Part shown: positions 8,754 to 17,778 of the stretch, in pieces
How the letters are laid out: the number at the start of each line of letters is the position of its first letter
Position numbering within the stretch: position 1 is the stretch's first letter
Notes under the pieces: generated by a model
Seen by the model: only the letters and a program-made list of their open reading frames with translations
Told to the model about the DNA's origin: nothing
Databases searched by the model: none
Source: DAITMV01 sp046318595
GTDB lineage: Bacteria; Pseudomonadota; Gammaproteobacteria; Burkholderiales; Burkholderiaceae_B
Direction: 5' to 3'
Assembly (NCBI GenBank): GCA_046318595.1
Contig: JBKCTV010000031.1
Span: 1 to 48,472 of the forward strand
Length of the DNA stretch: 48,472 nt
Program-made: the position numbers and the translations under genes

Positions 8754-10649
8754 TCAACGGCCACGCAAAAACCACGCATTCATTTCGTTTAAACTGAAGT
8801 GACGCCAGGTTGGGCGGCCGTGGTTACACTGATCCGAGCGATCGGTCACCTCCATTTGCCGCAGCAACGCATTCATCTCTGGCAGGGTCAACATACGGTT
8901 GGCGCGCACGGCGGCATGGCAGGCCAAGTTGCCGAGCCACTCGTTGCGGCGCGCTTCGATGACCTGTGCGGCACCATACTCGGCAAGCTCCGCCAGCCAT
9001 GCCTGCACGAGCCCGGCGATGTCGCCGCCCACCAGCGCCGCTGGCACAGCGCGCACGGCCACGGCCTGCTGCGACAACACGCTCAGCTCGAAGCCCAAGC
9101 GCTGCCAGAGCGCCGCCCCATCGCTGACGCCCTCGACGAGCCGCGGGTCGACGGGCACAGTCAAAGGGACCAACAGTTGCTGCGACTCGACCGTTTCTTT
9201 GCCGTCCCAAAGCGCCTTGAAACGCTCATACAAAATACGCTCGTGCGCGGCGTGCATGTCGACGACGATGATGCCGTCAACCCGTTGGGCCAGTATGTAA
9301 ATGCCGTGCAACTGCGCCACCGCTTCGCCGAGATAGGCCGCAGAGGGGCCGGCTGTCGGGGAATTTTCGATTATTTCGCTGGGTACGGTCTCATCTTGCA
9401 CGGACAAGGGCCGATGCAAGGCGAAAAACGACTGCAAGGCTTCCTGACCAAACCGTGGCGCAGCCGTTCCCGGCATGGCTGGGCGTAACGGCGGCGACTG
9501 GGCCGCGTCTAGACGGAAACCAGCGCCGGGCTCGGCTGCGCGCCATCCCGACAAGCCGCCATTCGCCGTTGGCGACTGGGTGGACACCGCCGCTGTATGA
9601 TGCGGACTCGGCGCAATCAGCGGGCCATCGAGGTCGTCGCCGGACCCGACATGTCCGCGGCTGAGCGCCAGATTTTGCATGACGGCGCGCCGCACCCATT
9701 CGTGAATAGCCCGGCTGTCACGAAAACGCACCTCGATTTTGGCGGGGTGAACGTTGACATCGACCCGGGCTGGCGGCAAGGATAAAAATAGAACGTAGAC
9801 CGGAAAACGGTCGCCATGCAGCACATCCCCGTAGGCGCTGCGCAGGGCATGGGCCAGCAGCTTGTCTTTGACGAACCGGCCGTTGACGAATAAATACTGC
9901 GCATCGCCCCGCCCCCGGGCGGCCTCGGGCAGACCGAGAATGCCCTGCAGGCGCAGGTCCCCAGCGGAGACGTCCAACGGCCGACTCGCTGCGCGCAGCT
10001 CCTCCGGCAAAATACTGAAAATGCGCTCCTGCCAAGAGGTCGCCGGCCAGCGTCGGGCCGGCTTGCCATCCCGAAAAAGCTGAAACCCGACCTGCGGATA
10101 GGCAAGCGCAATACGCGCCACCACTTCGGCGCAGTGCGCATACTCGGTGGTATCGCTTTTCAAAAACTTGCGACGTGCGGGGGTATTGAAATACAGCGAG
10201 CGCAGCTCGACGGTCGAACCCGGGTCGCCGGCTGCAGGCGCTTGCTGCCACTGTCCGGTGAGGTTTTCGATGGTATGGGCGGTGGGCGCGGCGGCAGTCC
10301 GGCTCGTCAGCTTAAAATTGGCGATTGCGGCGATCGAGGCCAGTGCTTCGCCACGAAAGCCAAGGGTGCCGACCGACTCCAGATCGTCGAGATTGGCGAT
10401 TTTACTGGTGGCATGGCGCGTCACCGCCAGTTCGAGCTGCTCAGGCGCGATACCGCGGCCATTGTCGGTGACGACGATGCGGCCAATCCCGCCATCGTCG
10501 ATACGGAGGGTGATTTCGGTGGCGCCGGCATCGAGCGCATTTTCCAGCAATTCTTTGACGGCGGAGGCTGGACGCTCGACCACTTCACCGGCGGCGATCT
10601 GGCTGATGAGCAGGTCGGGGAGTGCTTTGATGGGGGTGCTTGAGGTCAT
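8754..10649 (-). CDS. mutL: DNA mismatch repair protein MutL
   Basis: Full-length MutL (631 aa). It couples mismatch recognition by MutS to downstream strand removal. The N-terminal GHKL ATPase has ISQIAAGEVVERPASAVKEL, the N-box helix with LLENALDAGA, DNGRGI and VGTLGFRGEALASIA. The middle is a Pro/Ala-rich linker (about residues 340-430). The C-terminal dimerisation domain ends CNHGRPTWRHF. The metal-binding DQHAAHERI endonuclease motif has the form DMHAAHERI and the C-terminal CNHGRP is retained. It leads a mutL-miaA operon. A TATAAT lies only six bases before the ATG. Confidence 0.97.
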   Translation of the reverse strand: MTSSTPIKALPDLLISQIAAGEVVERPASAVKELLENALDAGATEITLRIDDGGIGRIVVTDNGRGIAPEQLELAVTRHATSKIANLDDLESVGTLGFRGEALASIAAIANFKLTSRTAAAPTAHTIENLTGQWQQAPAAGDPGSTVELRSLYFNTPARRKFLKSDTTEYAHCAEVVARIALAYPQVGFQLFRDGKPARRWPATSWQERIFSILPEELRAASRPLDVSAGDLRLQGILGLPEAARGRGDAQYLFVNGRFVKDKLLAHALRSAYGDVLHGDRFPVYVLFLSLPPARVDVNVHPAKIEVRFRDSRAIHEWVRRAVMQNLALSRGHVGSGDDLDGPLIAPSPHHTAAVSTQSPTANGGLSGWRAAEPGAGFRLDAAQSPPLRPAMPGTAAPRFGQEALQSFFALHRPLSVQDETVPSEIIENSPTAGPSAAYLGEAVAQLHGIYILAQRVDGIIVVDMHAAHERILYERFKALWDGKETVESQQLLVPLTVPVDPRLVEGVSDGAALWQRLGFELSVLSQQAVAVRAVPAALVGGDIAGLVQAWLAELAEYGAAQVIEARRNEWLGNLACHAAVRANRMLTLPEMNALLRQMEVTDRSDQCNHGRPTWRHFSLNEMNAWFLRGR

Positions 10650-10655
10650 CTCAGA

Positions 10656-10661
10656 ATTATA
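10656..10661 (-). promoter_or_regulatory. TATAAT box immediately before mutL
   Basis: A perfect TATAAT on the minus strand ends six bases before the mutL ATG. If used as a -10 element, transcription would begin at or next to the start codon, giving a leaderless or nearly leaderless mRNA. No good -35 hexamer sits 17 bases upstream, so the element may be fortuitous. Confidence 0.35.
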
Positions 10662-10775
10662 ACCGCGCGTTTTAACTCGTTTTTCATGAACACCCCGGTT
10701 GGCGGACGAAAAACCAGAAGAAGTTCACTTTGCAGGTAATATGCTTTTCTTTCAAAAACTGCCCCACCTACCGAC

Positions 10776-11411
10776 ATGTCCACCATCGCCCTATTCGCCG
10801 ACTTTTTCCTGCATATCGACAAATACCTGGCGCTGCTGACCGTGCAATACGGCGCCCTGATTTACTTGGTGCTGTTCGGCATCGTGTTCGCTGAGACGGG
10901 CCTGGTGGTGACACCTTTTTTGCCGGGCGATTCACTGCTGTTCGTCGCGGGTGCCCTGGCGGGGCTCGGACAGATGAACCCGTGGCTGTTGACGCTCGTG
11001 CTGATCGCAGCAGCCGTGCTGGGCAATACCGTCAACTACCACATCGGCCGCTGGCTGGGACCGAAAGTGTTCGATCGGGAGTCCCGGTGGCTGGACCGCG
11101 CGGCGCTCCAGAAAACGCACACATTTTACGAACGGCATGGCGGCAAGACGGTCGTACTATCACGGTTTTTACCGATACTCCGAACCTTCGCGCCATTCGT
11201 CGCGGGCATCTCGCACATGAACTACGTGCGTTTCCAGCTGTATAACGTGACGGGCGCCTGCATCTGGGTGATGAGCCTGGTAGCGGCCGGTTACTTTTTC
11301 GGTAATTTACCGTGGGTGGCGCGCAACCTGAACAGTATCGTGCTGGTGGGCGTTTGTGCCGCCGTGGTGCCGGCCGCGGGCGCGGCGTTGTGGAGGATCA
11401 TCCGGCGTTAG
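10776..11411 (+). CDS. DedA family membrane protein
   Basis: DedA/VTT-domain inner-membrane protein (211 aa). Hallmarks are the ETGLVVTPFLPGDSLLFVAG block near residue 40, the loop HGGKTVVLSRFLPILRTFAPFVAGISHM with the conserved Arg, Pro and Gly residues, and several hydrophobic helices. DedA proteins are implicated in lipid carrier (undecaprenyl phosphate) or phospholipid translocation and in envelope homeostasis; which one applies here cannot be told. It sits between mutL and amiC on the opposite strand and its 3' end overlaps the amiC 3' end by 14 bases. Confidence 0.93.
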   Translation: MSTIALFADFFLHIDKYLALLTVQYGALIYLVLFGIVFAETGLVVTPFLPGDSLLFVAGALAGLGQMNPWLLTLVLIAAAVLGNTVNYHIGRWLGPKVFDRESRWLDRAALQKTHTFYERHGGKTVVLSRFLPILRTFAPFVAGISHMNYVRFQLYNVTGACIWVMSLVAAGYFFGNLPWVARNLNSIVLVGVCAAVVPAAGAALWRIIRR

Positions 11412-12729
11412 TTGGCAGCCTGCCCGTGAAGCGCGAGCGCGGCGCTGGCGGATGCTTGCGAAAATATTTCTGAATGCCACCGACGATGGCGGCGGCCATA
11501 CTGTCCTGGTAAGCATGGTCGTTGAGGCGCCTCTCCTCCTCGGGGTTGCTGATGAAGGCGGTTTCAACCAGTATCGACGGCATGTCGGGCGCCTTCAGCA
11601 CGGCGAACCCGGCCTGCTCCACCTCGCCTTTGTGCAAACTGTTGATGCCGCCGATTTCGTTCAAAACGGCTTGACCGAGCTTCATGCTGTCGTTGATCTG
11701 CGCTGTGGTCGATAAGTCGAGGAGCACGTGCGCCAGTTGCCGGTCGCGGTTTTTCAGATCGACGCCGCCAATCAGGTCGGCTGCGTTTTCCTTGTCGGCC
11801 AGCCATTTGGCTGCGCTGCTCGAGGCACCTTTTTCCGACAAGGCGAACACCGAGGAACCGCGCACGTCGGGCCGGATGAACGCATCGGCGTGGATCGAGA
11901 CGAAGAGGTCGGCCTGCACACGGCGAGCTTTCTGCACGCGGACATTGAGCGGCACGAAATAATCGTCGTCACGGGTCAGCATCGCACGCATGCCGGGGAT
12001 GGCATCGATTTTTTGCTTGAGACGCCGGGCGATCGAGAGCGCAATGACTTTTTCCTGCGAACCGCCGGCGCCGATGGCACCCGGGTCCTCGCCGCCGTGT
12101 CCGGGATCGAGGGCCACGGTAATCAGGCGCATGCCGTCCTTGCGCACGGCTTTGGGTTCGGCCGCCGGCTCAGACCGGCTTAGTTTAGGCTCAGCAGGCT
12201 TGGCGCTGGCCGGCTGGGACGCTGTGTGCCGTTCGCCAGCGGCATTCCCGAATTGGGCCAGGACATCGGCGTTACCGGCTGGAGACAGGTCGAGCACGAA
12301 GCTGGCCTGAGCGCCTTCTCCCGAGGCCATGACCGAAGCCTGCGGCAGGATCGGCTGCTTCAGCTCGATGACCAGCCGCGTAAGGCTGGCGCTGTATTGC
12401 CCGACACGGACCCGCGCGATGAAAGCATCGTCGGCCCCGAAAACACCGACTTTGTCCTTGAGAGCCGCTGCATTGTCGAGCCGCTCGATATCGATCACCA
12501 GGCGGTCGGGTTTCTGCAGCAAAAAATGGTTGAACTTGAGAGGGGCGTCGTGTTCGAAGACTATCCGGGTAGCGTCGCTGCCGGCGACGAAGCGAACCGC
12601 CAGCACGTCGGCTGCCCGCGCCACCGGGCTTTCGAGCAAGCAAGGCGCCAACGCAACGCCGCCAATCAGCTTTAGACAATACCGTCGTCGGGACGACGCC
12701 AAGAACATGGGCGCCAGCAGCTTACGCAT
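11398..12729 (-). CDS. amiC: N-acetylmuramoyl-L-alanine amidase (AmiC-like, AMIN + amidase_3)
   Basis: Periplasmic cell-wall amidase (443 aa from the ATG at 12729) that removes peptides from murein at the septum. The signal region SSRRRYCLKLIGGVALA has a twin-arginine pattern, as E. coli AmiC does. An AMIN domain (about residues 40-150) is followed by a Ala/Pro/Lys-rich linker and an amidase_3 domain from about 190. Zn ligands are visible: His in LDPGHGGEDPGA, Glu in SQEKVIALSIA, His in VSIHADAF and the catalytic Glu in LVETAFISNP. The start overlaps the end of tsaE by 58 bases. The frame is open upstream to 12900, but that part overlaps tsaE and is not signal-peptide-like. Confidence 0.95.
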   Translation of the reverse strand: MRKLLAPMFLASSRRRYCLKLIGGVALAPCLLESPVARAADVLAVRFVAGSDATRIVFEHDAPLKFNHFLLQKPDRLVIDIERLDNAAALKDKVGVFGADDAFIARVRVGQYSASLTRLVIELKQPILPQASVMASGEGAQASFVLDLSPAGNADVLAQFGNAAGERHTASQPASAKPAEPKLSRSEPAAEPKAVRKDGMRLITVALDPGHGGEDPGAIGAGGSQEKVIALSIARRLKQKIDAIPGMRAMLTRDDDYFVPLNVRVQKARRVQADLFVSIHADAFIRPDVRGSSVFALSEKGASSSAAKWLADKENAADLIGGVDLKNRDRQLAHVLLDLSTTAQINDSMKLGQAVLNEIGGINSLHKGEVEQAGFAVLKAPDMPSILVETAFISNPEEERRLNDHAYQDSMAAAIVGGIQKYFRKHPPAPRSRFTGRLPTNAG

Positions 12730-13187
12730 GCCTGCCCCGCCGGAGTGTGTGCGGCGACGGACAGGCTGCGGCCGCTGACAGCGTAAGCGAAGATGAGCTC
12801 GATGTCGGGCGACGGTAAAAATCCAGCGGCTTTTTCCGGCCACTCGACGAATTGAATGTTGTGTCCATCGAATAAATCGCGAAACCCCGTTGCTTCCCAT
12901 TCTAGCGGATCGAAGAAGCGATAGAAATCAAAATGATACAAATATAAATTCGATGCGATATAAGGTTCAAGCAACCCATATGTGGGACTTTTCACGGGGC
13001 CTTGCACACCCAGCGCCATCAACAAGGCGCGAATGAAGTGGGTCTTGCCGGCCCCGACGGGCCCTTGCAGGGTGAAAAACAAGCCGGGGCGCAAGCAGTT
13101 CGCCAACCGTTGGGCGCAGCGATCGCTGGCGTCGGCGTCCGGGAGTTGCAGCATGCTCACAGCAGTATGGCGCTGGGTTGTCTGCAT
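12672..13187 (-). CDS. tsaE: tRNA threonylcarbamoyladenosine biosynthesis ATPase TsaE
   Basis: TsaE (171 aa) is the ATPase that drives the TsaB-TsaD complex forming t6A37 in ANN-decoding tRNAs. It has the P-loop GPVGAGKTHFIRALL, the switch-like KSPTYGLLEPY and the HFDFYRFFDPLEWEATG block with the FVEWPEKA motif. The C-terminus carries an extra 20 or so residues, rich in Cys and Trp, which overlap the amiC start. The first step of the same pathway, Sua5, is encoded at 26525-27505. An in-frame ATG at 13154 is an alternative start. Confidence 0.95.
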   Translation of the reverse strand: MQTTQRHTAVSMLQLPDADASDRCAQRLANCLRPGLFFTLQGPVGAGKTHFIRALLMALGVQGPVKSPTYGLLEPYIASNLYLYHFDFYRFFDPLEWEATGFRDLFDGHNIQFVEWPEKAAGFLPSPDIELIFAYAVSGRSLSVAAHTPAGQACVSCWRPCSWRRPDDGIV

Positions 13188-13225
13188 CGAACCAGTCGTT
13201 GTCTCTCGCTATGAACACATGGCAT

Positions 13226-14314
13226 TCAAACCACCACCGTTGCCGCCTCAGCCGGCTGCGAGGGTCGTACAATACCGATCCGATACGCCGTTTCGCCCGC
13301 AACGCGCAAACTGGCGAGCGCCTGCTGGGCGTCACGCTCAGCCACCACCACGACCATGCCAATCCCGCAGTTGAAGACCCGATGCATTTCCGCATCGCTG
13401 ACACCACCCGCCTTTTGCAGCCAGTCGAACAAGGGCAGCCGTGGCCAGGCCGAACGCTGTAATTCCGCCGTCAAACCAGCCGGCAACACACGCGGCACGT
13501 TTTCGACCAGCCCGCCACCGGTGATGTGCGCCATTGCATGCACTTCCATATCGGCCAACAACTGCAGCAAGGGTTTTACGTAAATGCGCGTCGGCGCCAT
13601 GATGGCGTCTCTCAGCGACACACCACCGCAATTCTGCTCGAGGTCAGGCGCGATCATGGTCAGAATGCGTCGCACCAGCGAAAAGCCGTTGGAGTGTACG
13701 CCGCTGGATGCGAGCCCCAGCAGCACGTCGCCGGCCTGTACACGGTCGCCAGTCAAAATCCGGGCTTTTTCGACCGCGCCGACCGCAAAACCCGCCAGGT
13801 CGTATTCGCCGTCCGGGTACATGCCGGGCATCTCCGCCGTTTCGCCACCGATCAGCGCGCAGCCAGCCTGCTCGCAGCCCTGCGCGATGCCGCCGATGAC
13901 CTGGCGGGCGACATCCACATCGAGCTTGCCGCAGGCGAAATAATCGAGAAAAAACAAGGGCTCGGCGCCCTGCACCAGAATATCGTTAACGCTCATCGCC
14001 ACCAGATCGATACCAACGGTGTCGTGTTTGTTCCACTCGAAGGCGAGCTTGAGCTTGGTGCCGACACCATCGGTGCCGGACACGAGCACCGGCTCTTTGT
14101 AGCGTTTGGGCAACTCGAACAGGGCGCCGAAACCGCCGATACCTGCCAGGACCCCGTCGCGCATGGTACGCCGCGCCAAGGGTTTGATGGCGTCGACCAG
14201 GGCGTCGCCGGCGGCCATGTCGACGCCGGCATCGCGGTAGGTAAGGCCTTTGCCGGTGGCCGGCGGCGATGAAAGATTCGGTTGGGCGGCGGGTAGAACG
14301 GTATTGTCGGACAT
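13226..14314 (-). CDS. purM: Phosphoribosylformylglycinamidine cyclo-ligase (AIR synthetase)
   Basis: PurM (362 aa) closes FGAM to 5-aminoimidazole ribonucleotide in de novo purine synthesis. Diagnostic blocks are LTYRDAGVDMAAGDALVD, SGTDGVGTKLKLA, ALIGGETAEMPGMY and AHITGGGLVENVPRVLP. It precedes tsaE by 38 bases on the same strand. The next purine steps, PurK and the PurC-PurE fusion, are encoded at 27.5-30.1 kb. It is divergent from hda. Confidence 0.97.
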   Translation of the reverse strand: MSDNTVLPAAQPNLSSPPATGKGLTYRDAGVDMAAGDALVDAIKPLARRTMRDGVLAGIGGFGALFELPKRYKEPVLVSGTDGVGTKLKLAFEWNKHDTVGIDLVAMSVNDILVQGAEPLFFLDYFACGKLDVDVARQVIGGIAQGCEQAGCALIGGETAEMPGMYPDGEYDLAGFAVGAVEKARILTGDRVQAGDVLLGLASSGVHSNGFSLVRRILTMIAPDLEQNCGGVSLRDAIMAPTRIYVKPLLQLLADMEVHAMAHITGGGLVENVPRVLPAGLTAELQRSAWPRLPLFDWLQKAGGVSDAEMHRVFNCGIGMVVVVAERDAQQALASLRVAGETAYRIGIVRPSQPAEAATVVV

Positions 14315-14409
14315 GTTCGATCTTCGAAAAGCTTGAGCTGCGCAGCGCGCTCAGCTACATTAATGGGTTCGCCGTTCGGCGTATTCGGGTATTTTATCTC
14401 AGCCTTGGC

Positions 14410-14547
14410 ATGCAAAACCGGCAAAATAGGCTACTGACCCCCAATGTATTCTTCTGGCTGGTGGCCTTAGCGATAGGCGCGGCCTCATGGGTGTGCTGCA
14501 AACATGTCCGACTGCGCTATCACGCCAGCGCTTTTTACCCGCAATAA
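14410..14547 (+). pseudogene. Possible remnant of an AI-2E family permease N-terminus
   Basis: A short open frame encodes MQNRQNRLLTPNVFFWLVAL followed by an alanine-rich hydrophobic stretch, then loses membrane character and stops. In Burkholderiales an AI-2E (PerM) permease gene usually lies between purM and hda, and those proteins begin with LTP followed by a hydrophobic helix. The position and the start of the sequence fit a decayed perM. The match is short and comes from memory, so this is tentative. Confidence 0.33.
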
Positions 14548-14549
14548 AC

Positions 14550-15233
14550 ATGCAGCAACAATTACTACTCGATGTTTTCACACCGCCGCCCGCCCGGCTG
14601 GATAATTTTTTGACTGGCGACAACGCCGAACTGCTGGCTCAGGTCCGGCAGCACGCGGTCGGCACCGCCATCGATCGAACCTTGTTCATCCACGGCCCGT
14701 CGGGCTGCGGTAAAAGCCATTTGCTCAAGGCCCTGGCGGCGCATTGGCGAGTCCCGGCCATCGACGGTCGAGAACGCTTCGGCTGGCGCCGGCAGGCGGC
14801 GTATCTGCTGGTCGACGACGTGCAGCATTTGTCGTCGTACTCGCAAGTGCAGTTGTTCAACGCCATCAACGAAGCGCGCAACGACGGCATGCCGCAGTAT
14901 GTCGTGATGACCGGCGATGCGCGGCCGGAGGCGCTCGGCGTGCGCGACGACCTAGGCAGCCGGCTCGCCTGGGGGCTGTGCTATGCGCTCGCACCGCTGT
15001 CGGACGCGCAGAAAAGCGCCGCCCTGCAGGCTGCGGCCGCAGCGCGCGGCCTGCACCTGTCCGACGAGGTCATCGATTTCGCTCAGTACCATTTCCGACG
15101 CGACATGGGCTCGCTGTTGGCCGTTCTCGACGGGCTGGACCAGTTTTCGCTGGAACAGCACAAGCCCGTTTCCCTAAACCTGCTGCGCGCCTGGATGAAA
15201 CGCCGCGCCAGCCTCGTCATCCGAAACTCATGA
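14550..15233 (+). CDS. hda: DnaA regulatory inactivator Hda
   Basis: Hda (227 aa), a DnaA-like AAA+ protein that, bound to the sliding clamp, promotes hydrolysis of DnaA-ATP and prevents re-initiation. The clamp-binding motif is at the extreme N-terminus (MQQQLLLDVF). Walker A is GPSGCGKSHLLK (about residues 49-60) and Walker B is LLVDDVQHL (about 87). The ATG at 14550 is chosen because it puts the clamp motif first; the frame is open further upstream. Its stop overlaps the next start (ATGA). First gene of a coupled run through folK. Confidence 0.94.
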   Translation: MQQQLLLDVFTPPPARLDNFLTGDNAELLAQVRQHAVGTAIDRTLFIHGPSGCGKSHLLKALAAHWRVPAIDGRERFGWRRQAAYLLVDDVQHLSSYSQVQLFNAINEARNDGMPQYVVMTGDARPEALGVRDDLGSRLAWGLCYALAPLSDAQKSAALQAAAAARGLHLSDEVIDFAQYHFRRDMGSLLAVLDGLDQFSLEQHKPVSLNLLRAWMKRRASLVIRNS

Positions 15234-15895
15234 ACCTTGCACTCTTCGACCTCGACCATACCCTGCTGCCGATCGATTCCGACTATGGCTGGGGGCAGTT
15301 TTTGATCAGCCTGGGCGTGGTTGATGCCGATGTTTACCGCACCAGAAATGCCGAGTTTTACGCCCAGTATCAGGCGGGCACGCTCGATATTCATGCGTTC
15401 CTCAATTTTTTGGTGCAGCCGCTGATCCGCCACGACCGGGCGCAGCTCGACGCCTGGCACGCACGGTTCATGCGCGAGGTCATCGAGCCGCAAATCCGGC
15501 CGGCGGCGCTCGCGTTGATCGGCAAACACAAAAACGCCGGTGATGACTGCGTGGTGGTGACGGCGACCAACAGTTTCATTACGCGGCCAATCGTCGCCCG
15601 GCTCGGCCTGGGGGAACTCATCGCCACCGAACTGGAAACCATCGACGGCCAGTTCACCGGCAAAGTCCTCGGCACACCCAGCTTTCGGGAGGGTAAAATC
15701 ACCCGGACCGAAGAATGGTTGCACGAACGCCAAAAAACTTGGCAAAGCTTTGATACCATACACTTTTATTCCGACTCCGCGAACGACCTGCCGCTCTTGG
15801 AAAAAGTCACCCATCCCGTCGCGACCAATCCCGACGCCCGTCTTCTCCAGATCGCGCAGACGCGCGGCTGGCCCGTTCTTAGACTGTTCGAATGA
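15230..15895 (+). CDS. HAD-IB family phosphatase (SerB-like)
   Basis: HAD superfamily subfamily IB hydrolase (221 aa). Motif I is LFDLDHTLL with the nucleophilic Asp, motif II is in VVVTATNSF, and motif III/IV is HFYSDSANDLPLL. Relatives are annotated as phosphoserine phosphatase-like or CicA-like proteins; the substrate cannot be deduced. Its ATG overlaps the hda stop and its TGA overlaps the pcnB start, both as ATGA, so translation is coupled on both sides. The frame is open far upstream inside hda, but the family sequence begins MNLALFDLD. Confidence 0.92.
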   Translation: MNLALFDLDHTLLPIDSDYGWGQFLISLGVVDADVYRTRNAEFYAQYQAGTLDIHAFLNFLVQPLIRHDRAQLDAWHARFMREVIEPQIRPAALALIGKHKNAGDDCVVVTATNSFITRPIVARLGLGELIATELETIDGQFTGKVLGTPSFREGKITRTEEWLHERQKTWQSFDTIHFYSDSANDLPLLEKVTHPVATNPDARLLQIAQTRGWPVLRLFE

Positions 15896-17274
15896 TTCGT
15901 AAACTGTTCACAAAAATATTTCGCCGCAAACCCTTCGGCGCCCCGCAACCCAAAGTACTCGGCGCCGCCCAGCATGGGATCGACCGGCGGCTCGCGTCGT
16001 CGCACGCCGTCCGCGTCTGCGAAACCTTGCAAAAATCCGGCTTCCGGGCGTATATCGTCGGCGGCGCGGTGCGCGATCTGCTGTTGGGCATCAGGCCCAA
16101 GGATTTCGATGTCGCCACCGACGCTCCGCCCGAAGCAATTCAAAAGCTGTTTCGGCGGGCGCGTATCATCGGTCGGCGCTTCCGGCTGGTACACGTCATG
16201 TTCGGCTCTGAGACCATCGAGGTGTCGACCTTTCGCGCCCTGCACACGGCGGATTCAGAAACCGACGAACATGGCCGCGTGCTGCGCGACAATGTGTTCG
16301 GCGAGCAGTTCGAGGACGCAACCCGCCGCGACTTCACCGTCAACGCCCTCTATTACGACCCGCAAACCGAAACCGTACTCGACTACCACCAGGGCGTGCG
16401 CGATATCCGCGACCGGATCATCCGGATCGTCGGCGAGCCCGTCGCCCGTTATCGGGAAGACCCGGTGCGGATGCTGCGCGCGGTGCGCTTCGCCGCCAAA
16501 CTGAAGTTCGAGATCGACCCTGCCACCCGGGAGCCGATCGCCGGCCTGGCGCGGCTGATCGAGAACGTGCCGAGCGCGCGGCTGTTCGACGAGATGCTGA
16601 AGCTCCTGCAATCCGGTTCGGCCCTGGCCTGCCTGACGCGGCTGCGCCAGGAAGGCTTGCAGGGCGGGCTGTTTCCCTTGCTGGACGCGATTCTCGATCA
16701 GACGAGCGGCGAGCGGTTCATCGAGGAGGCTTTGTCCCGCACCGATGACCGGGTGCACGCCGGCAAACCTATCAGCCCGGGGTTTTTGTTCGCCTCCCTG
16801 CTCTGGCATCTGGTGCTGAGCCGCTGGAACGCCCGCAAAGCGGCTGGCGAACTGCAGATCCCGGCCCTGTTCGAGGCGATGGACGACATCACCGACCGAC
16901 AGCTCGAACGGCTGGCCATTCCCCGGCGGATAACGACGGACATGCGCGAAATCTGGAGCCTGCAGCCGCGTTTCGAAAAGCGCAATGGCAAAGCCCCGCT
17001 GCGCCTGACCGAGCATCCGCGTTTCCGCGCCGGGCTGGACTTTCTGGAGCTGCGCGCCGCGACCGGAGACGCCGATCCGGAGCTGGCGCAATGGTGGCGG
17101 CTATTTTACGAAACGGCGCACGAAGGACGCGACATGCTCTTGTCCGAGCTGAGCGAAACCGGCTCTGCCGCGGCGCCGCGCAAACGCCGCCGGCGGCGCA
17201 AGCCAGCCGATGGTGTGCAGCCCGACACCACAAGCGCGGGCGATGCGGTCAGCCCCGCAGTCATCAACCGATGA
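15892..17274 (+). CDS. pcnB: Poly(A) polymerase I
   Basis: PcnB (460 aa) adds 3' poly(A) tails to RNAs and so speeds their decay. The class II nucleotidyltransferase core has YIVGGAVRDLLLG, then KDFDVATDA with the catalytic aspartates, RFRLVHV and RRDFTVNALYYD. A tRNA-binding-like helical region follows, and the C-terminus is strongly basic (PRKRRRRRKPADG), typical of PcnB and of RNA binding. A basic N-terminal segment (KIFRRKPFGAPQPK) is also typical in betaproteobacteria. Coupled to its neighbours by ATGA overlaps on both sides. Confidence 0.96.
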   Translation: MIRKLFTKIFRRKPFGAPQPKVLGAAQHGIDRRLASSHAVRVCETLQKSGFRAYIVGGAVRDLLLGIRPKDFDVATDAPPEAIQKLFRRARIIGRRFRLVHVMFGSETIEVSTFRALHTADSETDEHGRVLRDNVFGEQFEDATRRDFTVNALYYDPQTETVLDYHQGVRDIRDRIIRIVGEPVARYREDPVRMLRAVRFAAKLKFEIDPATREPIAGLARLIENVPSARLFDEMLKLLQSGSALACLTRLRQEGLQGGLFPLLDAILDQTSGERFIEEALSRTDDRVHAGKPISPGFLFASLLWHLVLSRWNARKAAGELQIPALFEAMDDITDRQLERLAIPRRITTDMREIWSLQPRFEKRNGKAPLRLTEHPRFRAGLDFLELRAATGDADPELAQWWRLFYETAHEGRDMLLSELSETGSAAAPRKRRRRRKPADGVQPDTTSAGDAVSPAVINR

Positions 17275-17744
17275 CCCACATCTACATCGGCTTGGGAGCC
17301 AACATCGGCGAGCCGCATACGGCACTCGACCATGCCCTCGACGGCCTGCGTCCGCTCGCGCGCAATGGCGAGGTGACGGTATCGCCCCGTTACCGCTCGG
17401 CACCGATCGATGCGCTGGGCCCGGATTTTATCAATGCCGTGGCGACTTTCGACAGCGAACAGAGCGCCATCGAGATCTTGCGGCATCTGCATGCACTGGA
17501 AGCGGCGGCCGGTCGACAACGCTCCTATCGCAACGCACCGCGCACGCTCGACCTCGATTTGTTGCTGTTCGGCGACGAGCAGATCGCCTCTGCCGCGATG
17601 ACCGTGCCGCATCCGCGCATGCTGCAACGTGCTTTCGTGTTAAAACCGCTGCTCGACCTGGCGCCAGACATTCATATACCAGGCGCGGGCGCTGCCCGGG
17701 ACCATTGGCCAGCGGTCGCCGGTCAAACGATTGTGCCATGCTAA
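17271..17744 (+). CDS. folK: 2-amino-4-hydroxy-6-hydroxymethyldihydropteridine pyrophosphokinase
   Basis: HPPK (157 aa), which transfers pyrophosphate from ATP to the pterin during folate synthesis. The motifs are IYIGLGANIGEP, SPRYRSAPI, GPDFINAVATF and the catalytic RTLDLDLLLFGD with VPHPRMLQRAFVL. The start overlaps the pcnB stop (ATGA). It is followed by a 218-base gap with two hairpins before the next gene. The product is needed for the same one-carbon metabolism that PanB uses. Confidence 0.95.
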   Translation: MTHIYIGLGANIGEPHTALDHALDGLRPLARNGEVTVSPRYRSAPIDALGPDFINAVATFDSEQSAIEILRHLHALEAAAGRQRSYRNAPRTLDLDLLLFGDEQIASAAMTVPHPRMLQRAFVLKPLLDLAPDIHIPGAGAARDHWPAVAGQTIVPC

Positions 17745-17778
17745 GCTACGACTACTTCGTCAAGTTTGAAATACCTCC

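Noticed and set aside
7671..8792. A 373-codon plus-strand frame opposite miaA
   Set aside because: Shadow of a high-G+C gene; it spans the CIRCE region and resembles no protein family.
14744..15229. Upstream extension of the HAD phosphatase frame inside hda
   Set aside because: Arg/Ala-rich out-of-frame reading of hda; HAD sequence begins at the ATG that overlaps the hda stop.
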